Part shown: positions 52,778-63,300 of the stretch, piece after piece
Numbering within the stretch: position 1 is the stretch's first letter
Layout: every line of letters begins with the position of its first letter
NCBI GenBank assembly: GCA_016858145.1
Contig: JAEHOE010000041.1
Location: forward strand, 496,001-560,000
DNA length: 64,000 bases
Source: Edaphochlamys debaryana
Lineage: Eukaryota; Chlorophyta; Chlorophyceae; Chlamydomonadales
Direction: 5' to 3'
Notes under the pieces: generated by a model
Databases searched by the model: none
What the model was told of the DNA's origin: nothing
The model's input: only the letters and a program-made list of their open reading frames with translations
Position numbers and translations under genes: made by a program

Positions 52778-55746
52778 TCAGGTGGGCCGCCACTCGATGG
52801 GCGTCAGGCCCTGCTTCTCGAGCAGCGCGTTGGCCTGGGAGAAGTGGCGGCAGCCGAAGAAGCCGCGGCTGGCGGAGAGCGGGGAGGGGTGCGCGGAGCG
52901 GAGCACGTGGTGCTTGGAGCTGCGGGGGTGGGGTGGGGTGGGTGTGAGGAGGGAAGGGGGAGGAGGGGGATGGCGTGTGGGATATAAGAAGGACGGTCAG
53001 GGCGCGGAGGAGGGGGCCAATCAGCAAACCTGGCAGCGCACGGCAACGTACCGCCCCGCATGCCCCAGCATATGGCCGCTCGCGGCAGCCTGCCTGGGAG
53101 AAGGAGGTCGCCACCGCACCGCCCCGCTGCCCTGCATGCCCCAGCCCACACCCCTCGCACATGGCGGCCACCCGCCGACGCACTGCTCCGCGGCTCCTGG
53201 AGGGCCGGGCGGCTCTTCCAGCCCCTTCCCCACCACCCTCCCAACCACGCATTCCTGCCCTACTGGCCCCACCCCCCACCTCCCTCTGCTCACGTGTCGA
53301 TCAGGGCGGCCTTGGCCTGCGCCGGGTTGCCCCACAGCAGGAACACGATGCCGGCCCGCTTCTGCGACAGCGCCCTGATGGCTGCGTCCGTGAAGGCCTC
53401 CCAGCCGCGCTTGGAGTGGCTGTTGGCCTCGCCCTGGCGCACCGTGAGGCAGGTGTTGAGCAGCAGCACGCCTGGGGGAGGGGGGGGGTAAGGGGGGGAG
53501 GAGAGGGTAAGGGGAGACAGGTGTTGAGCAGCAGCACGCCTGAAGGAGGGTGGCAGGGGGGCATGTGGAGGGGGGTGAGATGGATGAAGGAAGGGGGTGG
53601 GGTGCGGACGGTGTTTGGGAACGAGGAGGCAAGTGCTGGGCCGCAGCACGCCTGGCGGTGAGAAGGAGGAGGAATGGAGAGGCACAGAGGGGTGACGAGA
53701 GGTGGATGGGATGAGGCCTCAGTCAAGTCCAGCGCGATACCGGCACATACCAATCTAGCCCCGCCACGGCAACCCCCTCCTCCCCCGGGCCCGCCCCCAC
53801 CCTGCACGCTCCACGAGGTGAGGTCGCCCTTGGTGGGGCGGTCCGCCCAGCCCAGGTCGGTCTGCGGGGGGGGGGGGGGGAGGGGCACGGACAGGGGAGG
53901 GACAGGGGGCAGCACGAGCGGGTGAGTGACAGCAGGCAGGCAACAAGGCACCAGACGCGCACGTAGGGTCAGCCCACGTGTTTCCTCGGCTTCCACGAGC
54001 AGCCCCCAACACCCATCCCTCCCACACCTGCGCCTCCATGTAGATGTAGCCCCACCCACTCTTCCTCCAGCCGCGCACACACATTTCCTCCGCGCGCCAC
54101 CCCTCCACCCTTTCCCCACCTTGCGCCCCTCCCCAACAAGGCCCACCTGCGCCTCCTTGTAGATGTTGAGCAGCGAGGGCGGCAGCGCGCACCCCGGGGG
54201 CACCGAGAAGGACAGCCCCATGGCCTGGCCGGGGCCGTGGTAGGGGTCCTGGCCCAGGATCACCACCCGGACCTGGGGGGGGGGGGGGGCAAGGGGGGGG
54301 GGAGGTGGGAAGGGCTGCTCGCATGAGCCTGGGAGACTGAGGCGCGGGGATAAGTGGGGGAGGTGTGTGTGTGGGGGGGGAGCCGTGAAGTGGGGCGGGA
54401 AGCAAGTAAGGGGAGCGTGGATGGAGGGTAAGTGATGGGGAGCGCGGCTTGCGGAGCAGGGGGGAGGGGTGGGCGGCTGGGCCGGAGGGGGGGAGCACGT
54501 CTGGTGCGCTCGACCGCAGCCGCGGCCTTCCAGACGTCGCCTCCCTCTCAACGCCCCGGATGAACAATTACCCAACCCCTCCCCTCCCCGACCCCATCCG
54601 GCCGCACCCGGTCAAAGGGGCAGCCATCAAGTGCCACGGACTTCCTGACCTAGAAAGCCCCGCCTTCCTCAACTTTCCTCCCCCACCCCATCGCCTCCCC
54701 CACTCCACCCACGACCCCATCAGGCCGCACCCGGTCAAAGGGGCAGGCGTTGAACGCCTGGAAGACGGCGTCCCGGGGCGGGAACACGGGCTTCTTGCCG
54801 GGAGCCCACTCGCCCCTCAGGAAGGCCTCGAGGCTGCGCATGCCGGGGGTGGCCAGCTGAGGGCCCAGGACCTCCTGCCAGGAGGGCTCCGTGAGGAGGG
54901 AGGCCAGCGCCAGGGGGGGCGCGCCAGGGGCCGAGGCCTGGGTGACGGCCAGTCGGGCCAGGGCGCGGTTGCGGTTGGCCGCGATCTGGGTCGGGCGGGT
55001 TGGGGGTTGGGCGGGGTTGGGCGGGGTTGGGAGGGAGGAGGGAGGAGGGAGGGCGGTGGAGGGGGTTTGGGATGTGTATGACAAGGATGGGTAAGGAGGA
55101 GGAGAGAGGAGAGGGTGGGATGAGCGGGAGGAGGGGGCAAGCAGAGCAAGCGGGGAAAGCGAATGGAGGAGAGAAAGCATGGTGGGATGTGGTTCTTATG
55201 CGCAGGGGCGCAGAGGGCCCTGATGGGCGGACGCGCACCTGTGCTCGTTGCGCGGGAGTCAGCCCGTCGTCGACTGCCTCAGCTGGCGGTGCCGAGGCAG
55301 CCTCCGGCACATTGGCGGGTTCCGCTGTCCCGCCGGCAGCGTCCTCCACCGGGGCTGGGGCTGCGACGGATGGTGCGTCCGCATCTATCTCCATTTTACG
55401 CTTGCGGGCTGCCGCACGCTGTGCCCGGGGCGACATCCCCGCGGCGGCCCCAGCATCGCCGAGTGCTGCTGCCTCTGGCGACATACGCCCAGCAGCTTGG
55501 CCGGGCTCCGCACCCGCCGGAGCTGCTCGTGTTGCGACGCCAGAGAACTGTAGATAACGCAACCGACGTTTAGCGCGTAGCGCGACAGCGACTCGCGGCC
55601 GAGTTCCCCGTGAGGCCACGCCATTTCAAGCTCACCGGTTGCTCATCCAGCGATGGACCAGGCTTTTGTTGTTGTTTCGGCGCGAAGAAAGACTCTATCG
55701 TCTTCTTAGCGCGCTTGGCGTCCTTGAGCACCGCTGACGAAGCCAT
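52778..55746 (-). CDS. UNG: Uracil-DNA glycosylase (family 1), nuclear form
   Basis: Removes uracil from DNA, the first step of base-excision repair. Exons 5' to 3': 55636-55746, 55239-55547, 54731-54985, 54272-54147, 53861-53801, 53471-53294, 52919-52778; 393 aa, all phases agree. The catalytic block [18 protein letters not shown] carries the water-activating Asp. Then follow [13 protein letters not shown], the [12 protein letters not shown] strand, [14 protein letters not shown], the uracil-reading region [12 protein letters not shown], and the minor-groove loop [20 protein letters not shown] with the catalytic His. The N-terminus ([14 protein letters not shown], residues 11-24) matches the PCNA-binding PIP box of nuclear UNG2, with Lys replacing Gln. 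A Pro/Ala-rich disordered spacer with the basic patch RAAARKRK follows. It is divergently transcribed from the PsbP-like gene. Start: ATG 55746. Confidence 0.97.
54590..54746. repeat. Duplicated UNG exon edge (period 123)
   Basis: Bases 54590-54623 copy 54713-54746 (the end of the third UNG exon, encoding CPFDR, with donor) with one mismatch. Similar copies of the next exon's edge lie at 54027-54050 (of 54142-54165), and of the acceptor of exon 6 at about 53515-53540 and 53640-53660. Confidence 0.85.
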
Positions 55747-56403
55747 AGTTCGAGCGCGGGCGCTCGCCGCAAGCCCAGCTGACGCCCTCCACGCTGTTCA
55801 AGCGATGTGTAGAGTGCGAATAGGAGAGCGAAGGTCAGCAATGGTACTCGCGGGCAGAGTTGGGCATCGACAGCTGCGTCTGGCAGAGTCTCGAGGCAGG
55901 CTCGGGCTCAGCTGGAGCCAATGGCACCACTTCTTTGTGTAGTGCTTTGTGCTGACATGCCAACCTGGCGGGTTTTCCTTCTGGGCTGGCTGGATCGAGG
56001 GCCATCGCGCGTGCCCAGCAGGTTCGGGGCGCACCTCACACCTGCCGCGCTGCCCAGTCAAGATGCTTGCCACGCCCAAAACCCGCCCGACCCCACCCAA
56101 CGCGGGGTGTCAGAGGCCTTGCGAGCCGGGCCATGGCTCACCTTGGAAGCGCGCCGCAGCCCACATCTCCGCGATGTTCTCTCATCAAGGATTGCGCGTG
56201 GGGCTAGCTGGGAATGAACGTCCGCGTCCGTGCGCAGCGACAGGCGGGCGCAAGCATGCAGCCGGGTTCGCGACGACGAGTGAGTGCGGGCCTGTTTGAG
56301 CTGGTCGGATCGCTTTGAAAATCTAGATCATTCGTAGGCAAGTTGCGAGGATTGGACGGAAACAAAGTTGCCGCTCTCTTCACGGTCGTGCCCGATTACC
56401 CCC
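55747..56403. promoter_or_regulatory. Bidirectional promoter region, UNG / PsbP-like gene
   Basis: This 657-bp gap between two divergent ATGs must hold both promoters and 5' UTRs. No clear TATA element or other site could be supported. Confidence 0.55.
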
Positions 56404-58496
56404 ATGCCCACCCTCAACGTCTCCCCGCGCTCCCCGGCAGCCCCGCGCGCCCGAGCGCCTCTGCCTCCCAGCGCCACTTTCGAAAGTACCTCCCCATGCA
56501 GCAGCTATGACCGCAGCAACACCACCACCCTGCGCGGCGAAGCCCCCGCGACCGTGCTAACCCGGCGGCACGCGGCAGCGGGCCTCGCCGCCGCCCTCGC
56601 CTTGGCGCTGCCAAGCCCCGCCCGGTGAGCCCCGCCCCTTCCACCCCTAACCCTTCCCACCACCACCATTCCCTCATCATGGTCTTTGCGTCTGGATGCG
56701 GCCCTAACTCCTCACGTTGGTACCCCCTGGCCGCCCCTGCAGGGCAGAGAATGGGCCGCTGCCCAAGACATGCCTAGCGGCCAGCGACGGTGAGCAGCAG
56801 CCGGGGCCAGGAGGCAGAAGCCCAGGGGCCATGGGCAGAGGCCCAGAGGCAGAGGCGAGGGGCTGAGGGCCATACGGGCGCCATGGGGCCTAGCTCCAGG
56901 GTCCCAGGGTCACAAGGGGCCGCAGAATGGGGGGGCAGAGGCGCTGAGGCCGCGGGGCTGGCTCCGTGCCCCCGGCTCCTCGCTACACCCACCCACCCCA
57001 AGCGACCAAGCCCCTGCCCCACATTCTGGCTCGCCTCCTCAACCCGGGGTCCCCTCGCACACACGCGCTTGCGCGCAGGCCTCCCCCCTCCGCCGCCGCT
57101 GCAGCCCTACTCCGACCCGCAGGGCCGCTTCCGCCTGGCGGTGCCGTGCGGCTGGAGGCAGGTCACCAGCCTGCTGCCCGACTCGAGTAAGGGGGTGTGG
57201 GGAGCGGGGATAAAGGGTGGTGATGAAAGATCACTGGATCAGAGACCACCGCGGGTTGGAGATGCGAAGGGGAGGACAGGGTAGGCAGATGAGAGGGGTA
57301 CCGTACGGCAGCCCGTCAACCAGCATCCGCCCTCCCCCAACCACCACTCCGTCCCTCGTCCCCTACCCCCATCTCCCAGACGTGCTAGCCTCCTTCTATT
57401 CCCCCGAGGAGCCGGGCGCTGAGACGCTGGCCGTGTACCGGGGCGCACCGCCCGAGGGGGGCCTGGGGTCACCGGAGGTGTGTGCTTTAGGGGGGAAGGG
57501 GAGTGTTTTTTTGGGGGGGGGAAGGGGAGGATGGGGTGGAGGCGGGAGGGGAACGGGGGGAAGGCGGTGGGGGCGGCTGTGGTTTGAGACCGAGGGCGAG
57601 GGGCCTTCGCTTGCGCACCCCGCTCGAGTGGGCTGCCCGTACCTAGGTACGTCAAGCCCGCCTGCCCTCGCTCCGAACCTTCTCCCCGGCCCGGGCTCCC
57701 TCCGCCTCCCTGCCTCTCACCACCCCTCCCCCTCCCCACCCCACAGGAGGTAGCGGCGGCGCTCGCCCGCGTGGCACCGAACGGCATCGTACAGGAGTCG
57801 TACGGCGTGACTCATGGCGGGCGGTCGTATGCGGTGGTGCACGTGCAGTTTGGGGGCAACACGGCGGGCATGTTCGGGTGAGGGGTTGGGGGAGGGCGAG
57901 GGGGAGGATGGGATGGGGAGGAGCGGGAGGGCGTCGATGAGGGACATTGGTTGGGCAGTCGGGCGAGCGGTGAGGTCGAGCCCTTAGGAGAGAGGGTTAG
58001 GCATGGCTGGATGAGGTCAAGGGCGGAAAGGAGGGTTCGAAGGGGCAGAGGGGGAGGCGGGCAGGGATGCTCGCGGGTGGCCGCGGTTACACAAAACAAC
58101 CCCTGCCCCCGGCCCTCATCCATTGTGCCACCTCCTTGCCCCTGGCCCTCAACCATGGTATCGTCCGTACCGCATCTTACCGCAGTGCCGCACGGGAGTT
58201 CCGCTCAGTGGTGGTGGTGCAGGTGGGTGTGCGGCGCGGGGTGGTGCGTGTGCTGGGGTCCTCCACGCAGTCACCTCCACCCGCCACCTCCCGCATACCC
58301 CATTGACCCCCTGCTCCCCCCCTTTCCCACCCTGGCCCCCCACTGCCCCCCAAAACCCTCCCTCCCCCCACCCCCCACCCCCCAGGGTGTGCAGTACACC
58401 CTCCGCGTCACCTCCACGCGCTACCGCTACCTGGCCTTCCCGGAGGTGCGGTCCTGGCTGCACGGGGCCGCGGAGGCGTTCGAGGTGACGGTGTGA
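56404..58496 (+). CDS. PsbP-domain thylakoid-lumen protein (7 exons, 250 aa)
   Basis: Exons: 56404-56624, 56743-56789, 57079-57186, 57380-57477, 57747-57877, 58186-58222, 58386-58496 (TGA 58494-58496); all phases close. The N-terminus is a Ser/Thr/Pro/Arg-rich chloroplast transit peptide. A second, lumenal signal follows with twin Arg (TRRHAAAGLAAALALALPSP) and an ARA cleavage motif after residue 75, so the Tat pathway is likely. The mature part begins ENGPLPKTC, then YSDPQGRFRLAVPCGWRQV, the YxDxxGRFxLxVPxGW signature of the PsbP/PPD family. SFYSP, GSPEEVAAAL, RSYAVVHVQF and a final YTLRVTS..AFEVTV strand follow. PsbP-like proteins assist photosystem assembly or NDH; which PPD this is cannot be told. 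The ATG at 56404 is the first in frame. Confidence 0.87.
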
Positions 58497-58595
58497 GGAC
58501 AGCTAGCTGTGTGTCAACGGCAGCGTAATTGCATAGCTATGCTGCTGTAACGGGGGGTGGAGGGCGGTGGAGGTGCGGTCCTGGCTGCATGGGGC
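58442..58595. repeat. Terminal-exon fragment duplicated downstream (period 127)
   Basis: Bases 58569-58595 repeat 58442-58468 (encoding EVRSWLHGA) with one mismatch in 27. The copy lies beyond the poly(A) signal. Confidence 0.8.
58546..58550 (+). terminator. TGTAA poly(A) signal of the PsbP-like gene
   Basis: TGTAA 50 bases after the stop codon, in the expected position for a short chlorophyte 3' UTR. Confidence 0.75.
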
Positions 58596-60326
58596 GGTGT
58601 GAGAGATACAAGTGAGGAAGCAGAGGCCAGGGGACTTTGGGGGTGCTGCTAGTGCGGGGTGATACGGGCGTTGGACGTGCTGGAGGTGTGAGGCACCACG
58701 TGAGGCATAGTCGCGACACACTAGAGTATCTTTGGGACTACCGGGCGTGGTAGATGGTTGAGGGCTTCGTGGTGGGCAGTGATGAATGCTTTGTTTGGTT
58801 GGTGACGTGACACAAACGAAGCGGTCAAGCTGTACGGCGGTGGGGTGTTGGGTGGGTAGGGCGGTTGCGCGCGCGCGGTTGCTGTTTCGCTGCGCTCTGA
58901 CGGGCGGACAGCAGCCCGCTTGCAGGGGCGGCTTGGCGGACGTTGGGCCAACAAGCAAAGTGGTACGGGAGTGGAAGTCCGCCCGGAAGAGGAAACCGGG
59001 ATGGTCCCGCCGTTGCACGCACCGCACACAGTGCCTGAGCTGAAGATCAGGCACCAACCTCAAGGCCACCGCAGTGCCAACACCCGTAGTAGCGCCACGC
59101 TTGTTTATACGCGGCCACTCGCAGAATCGGCAAGCAAAGATGAGCGAGTGTGAGCATGTTTGGACGCGGCAAGCAAGGAGGAGGGTGACCTCCGCTCATG
59201 AGCGGGCAGCGGCACCCTGCCAGTGGTGGCACCACTCGGCACCCCCGGGGGCTCGGCACCCCCGGGCGGGGGCCGTCATGTGCCATGTACAGCCGAAGTG
59301 CCGTACGAGCCACAGCCACAGCCACCGCTCTATCTCTAGATTAAAATTACGAACAACAAAGGATCAAGATGAAGGATCAAGACAAGCATAAAGGGTCAAC
59401 CGGCCCTTGATCGCCGGCTTCACGCACAAAGTCCGATAGGGTCCGACCGCAGAAATGCATGGGCACGCGCTTAAGTCCTTCAGTCCTACCCGCAAACGCC
59501 AACACCTCTTCCTTGAGTAACATGCAATCACAGCGCAACTCAACGCTCCGCCGCCTCTCCCTTGCGGGAGGACGGGGCAAACAGAACATGGCGCCACCCA
59601 AGGTCACATGGCACCACCACCCAAGGTCACACAAAGCCGCAGCAGCGGCAGCGCCTGACGCAATGACGTCAATCCCGCATCAATCATTGCCATCGGTCGA
59701 TCGGTGCCAGCATGAAATGCCAACTGACATACAATCCTGCCTGTGCACGCACCGTGCCTGTACGTAGAGCCCTACCTAGTGCATTGACTTGCAGGAGTGC
59801 CAGCACTTGCGACGGGCACTGCTTGCTGTTTGTGAACATTCACATTGAGTTCCCTGACCCTCTCCAAATGCATGCCCCATGACACCCTGCCATCCCTCCT
59901 GCCGCAACAATAATGAAGTACTCGGGAGCTCTGTTCCCTGACATGAAGCCCACACCATTGACCACACACCAGATCCCCCCACGTGTGTCTGCCGTTCAGC
60001 AGCGCAGTCGCACATGGTACGCAACTCAAGCGGTCAATCACAATCAAACAAGATGGTGTCGGCTCCGCCCTGTGGATCTGGTGGATCCATGTCAGATCCG
60101 CCCTGTGGATCTGGTGGATCCATGCCAGCTTCGCTCCGTGTATCGGGTGGATCCATGTCAATAGTACTGTCCGGGTATGTAGCTGCAGGGGCCAGGGCCC
60201 CGCGCAGCTGTACAGAGCTGCCCGTCAGGGCCTCGCATGTGTGCTATGTGCTCCTGGCATCAAGGCACAGCACCTATCGTCCTGTCCGCCCCCTCGACCA
60301 TGCACCGCCGCAGAGCATTCGCCCAT
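58551..60326. other. Intergenic between convergent PsbP-like gene and gene C
   Basis: No coding exon is supported in 1.8 kb. It holds a duplicated 27-bp exon fragment, a twice-repeated CTCGGCACCCCCGGG near 59237-59266, and a 33-bp tandem repeat (listed separately). No minus-strand TGTAA for gene C was found near its stop. Confidence 0.5.
60064..60162. repeat. 33-bp tandem repeat, three copies
   Basis: Copies at 60064-60096, 60097-60129 and 60130-60162. The first two are nearly identical and share CTGTGGATCTGGTGGATCCA; the third is diverged. It lies 165 bases downstream of gene C's stop. Confidence 0.88.
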
Positions 60327-63300
60327 CTAGCGCCCGAAGCGACTGCCGGCGCCAATGGGCGGGAGGCCGCCCAAGCGCGACGGCTGCGCCGCCGCCTGCA
60401 CCACGCCAGTTCCGCTGTTGCCGCCGAGGGAGGGTCGGCCGCCGGTTGCGGGTGGAACCGAGGGGCCGCTCGAGGAGGAGGAGGAGGACGAGGAGGTGGA
60501 GGAGCGGGAGGAGGCCGAGGACTGGTGGGAGGACAAGCCCGGCGGCGCGTGCGGCGGTACCCCGTCGCCAATGTTGTTCGAAAGACCCGGAGGCGGCGGC
60601 GTTGGAGGCGGGGCCTGCGGGGCCACGACCCCAACGCTGTTGCTGGAGAATGACAAGCCCGGAGGCGGCGGCTTTGGAGGCGGGGCCTGATCTGACCCCT
60701 CGACAACGCTGTTGCCTGCCAGTGAGGGCCGGCCCGACCCTGGCGGCGGTGCTGCGGGGCCAGCAGCCGATGGGGATGGGCGCGACGAGTCCGGCACATG
60801 TGTCTCGGCCGGGAACGGCGCCCCGTACGCTTCCCCAGGTGTCAGCGATCCTCCCAACGGAGGCAGCGACCCGCCCATCGGGGGCTGACGCTGCGACTCG
60901 GTCCCTGAGCCGTGGTCTGAGCCGGGCGCGGGCGGCCCCCGGCCTGAGCCCGCCAGAGAGCCCGCCGCTCCCGCACCTGCCGCCCCCCCGTCCGCGCTGT
61001 CCTGAGGCAGCGCGTAGGACCAGTGATGACTGTCCTGCGCCGCCGGCGGCGGAGGGTACGGTGGCACCTGCGCTGTCCCTGATGCGTCCGCCGGTGCAGG
61101 CGGCACGGTCGCAGCCCCATCCGCTGGCTGCTGCGGGGAGGCGCCGTCTGGCGGCCCTTGTGGCAGTGCGTACGACCAATGGTGGCTGTCCTGCCTAGCC
61201 GGTTCCAGTTCCGGGGGCGGCGCCGTACCGGACTGGCCGTACGACACGGCAGCATCCTCCGGTACGGTAGCTAGGCCCCCCTCGTCGTTAGGAGGTCTTG
61301 ACTCGTCGCCCAAGTCCCCGGGCAGGGAGTTCTCCCGGACCGGCGGCGCTCCGAAGGGATCGGGGGCCGGGGCCGCGGCCTGCTCCTGCCCGCTCCCCGA
61401 GAACCGCTTGGACGTCCGCTGCGGGTACGGCGCTTGCCCGTACGGTGGCGGCGAGCCGCCGGGCTGTTGTCCGTACGGCTGCTGACCGTGACCGTACGGC
61501 GGGGGTGCCGACGGCCCCGCCCCGCCCTGCTCAGGCGGTTGTGCGCCCCACGGCCCCTGGCTCTGCCGCCAGGCCTCCTGCCCCGCCTCCTCTGGAGCCA
61601 CCAAGGGCGAAGGGCTGGGCCCATCCGACGGCATCACCCGATTACCACTGCTTAAGCGCCCCGATGCCGAGGGGCGCAGTCCCTGGCGGCTGGGCGTCGC
61701 CTGCAGCGCCGGCTGTGCGGCCGCCGCTTCCGCCCCACCCGCCGCCGCCGCTCCCGCCCCTGCGTCCGCTGCGTCCGCCGTCCCGTCCGCTGGGCTGACC
61801 TTTTCGCGCCGCACGTGTCGTACGATCAGTACGGCAGCCGCCACGCACAGCACGAGTACGAGCAGGCCGCCCAGCATGGATCCCACACTGATTCCGATGA
61901 GCTGGCCGTCGCTCAGGCCGTTGTCGCTACCCTGGGGAGACGGCGAGGCCGAGGACGCTTGCAGCACCTGAGGGGGAAGAACAAGGGGCAGAGGAGTTGG
62001 GCGAAGCAGGAGGATGACACGAGAACATAGGCAGAAGCGGGGGCAGAGCCGGAGTGAAGGTGCTTGAGAGCGCGTGCGCTTTGTGGAGAGGGATACATGC
62101 GATCCCAAGCAGGACAGGCGGCTGGCGATTGGGGGCGAAAGGAGCCGTTAAAGCGCGTTCGCCAGGGATCAAGCAGGGTGGCAGGCAACCGGGCAGCCCT
62201 GTTCCCTCACCGGCGCTGCCTGCACGAAGCACGAGACCCGGGCCCCGGGGAGGCCCATCATGGCCGCCCCCTCGGCGCTCAGCACGCCGTTCACGCAGGC
62301 GGCCTGGAAGGTGGCCAGACCGCCCGAGCTCAGCTGCAGGCGGTACGTGACTTGGGCCTGCGGAGGGAAGGGGCAAGGGTAGGAGTTGCATCTCCTGCTT
62401 TCCTTAGTCAACAAGCCCCCAAAGCGAACAGGCAGCGCACGGCAGCGGTGCGCACCTGGGCTGTTGTGATGATCTCGCTCGAGGGCGGCACACACATGCT
62501 CGCCAGCGCTGCGGTGCCGACCTGCCACGCCCCGACTCCGGCGGCGGTGGTTTCGGCCATGTTGCTGCTGTTCATCGCGCCAAAGGTGCCGCCGCCCGAG
62601 GGAGCCCCCCCGACCGCAACCACGACCGTGGGGCTGCCCGGCGCAGGATCGGGGCAGGCACCGGCGAGCAGCCGCCGATTGGCATCATTACTACCGAATG
62701 CAACACCCACGTCGTCCGCAGCAGAAGCGCCATCGCTGAGGAGGAGTCTCGCGAGTCTTCGGCGCCGTGCGGCAACACCGCACCTCACGTCGTCGAGGCT
62801 ACCCACGTCGAGGCCCAGGGCGGTCAGGCTGGAGGAAAGCGAAGACTTGAGACCCGCGAGCAGGTCCGCAGAGCACGTGACCTGCAGGTGTGGGACCGGC
62901 AGCAAGGGCGGGGGGTAACAGGTGGGGAACGCGGGCGGGGCGTTGCCAAGACTGGAACAGGCGTGGGCCTTTGCGCGGCCCCACACCCCAAATGCAGTCC
63001 CCGCCAACTCCTTTCCAACCGGTTACAGAGTCCACCCCACGGCTCACCCCGCTCGGCAGCGTCAGTGGCGGTACATCCAGCTGTACCCCCGTCACCTCAA
63101 ACTCCGCAGAGTTTGGGTACAGGCTGGCGAACACTTCGGTCCACGTGTCCCCCGTGGGTACTACGAACGTCACGTTGACGGTTGCGGTTAGGTTTCCTGC
63201 CGTACTGTTGGCGTCTGAGGCTGTCAGGAGGGATGACAGCATCATGGGAGAGGGAGGTAGGGGCGGGGAGGGCGATGGGGGCCGGGCCACGGAAGGGGGC

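Noticed and set aside
52975..53661. 228-codon plus-strand frame opposite UNG
   Set aside because: It is antisense to UNG exons and introns. The UNG reading explains the sequence fully.
60064..60162. 33-bp repeats as a CRISPR array
   Set aside because: The units are directly abutting with no spacers, only three copies, in nuclear algal DNA.
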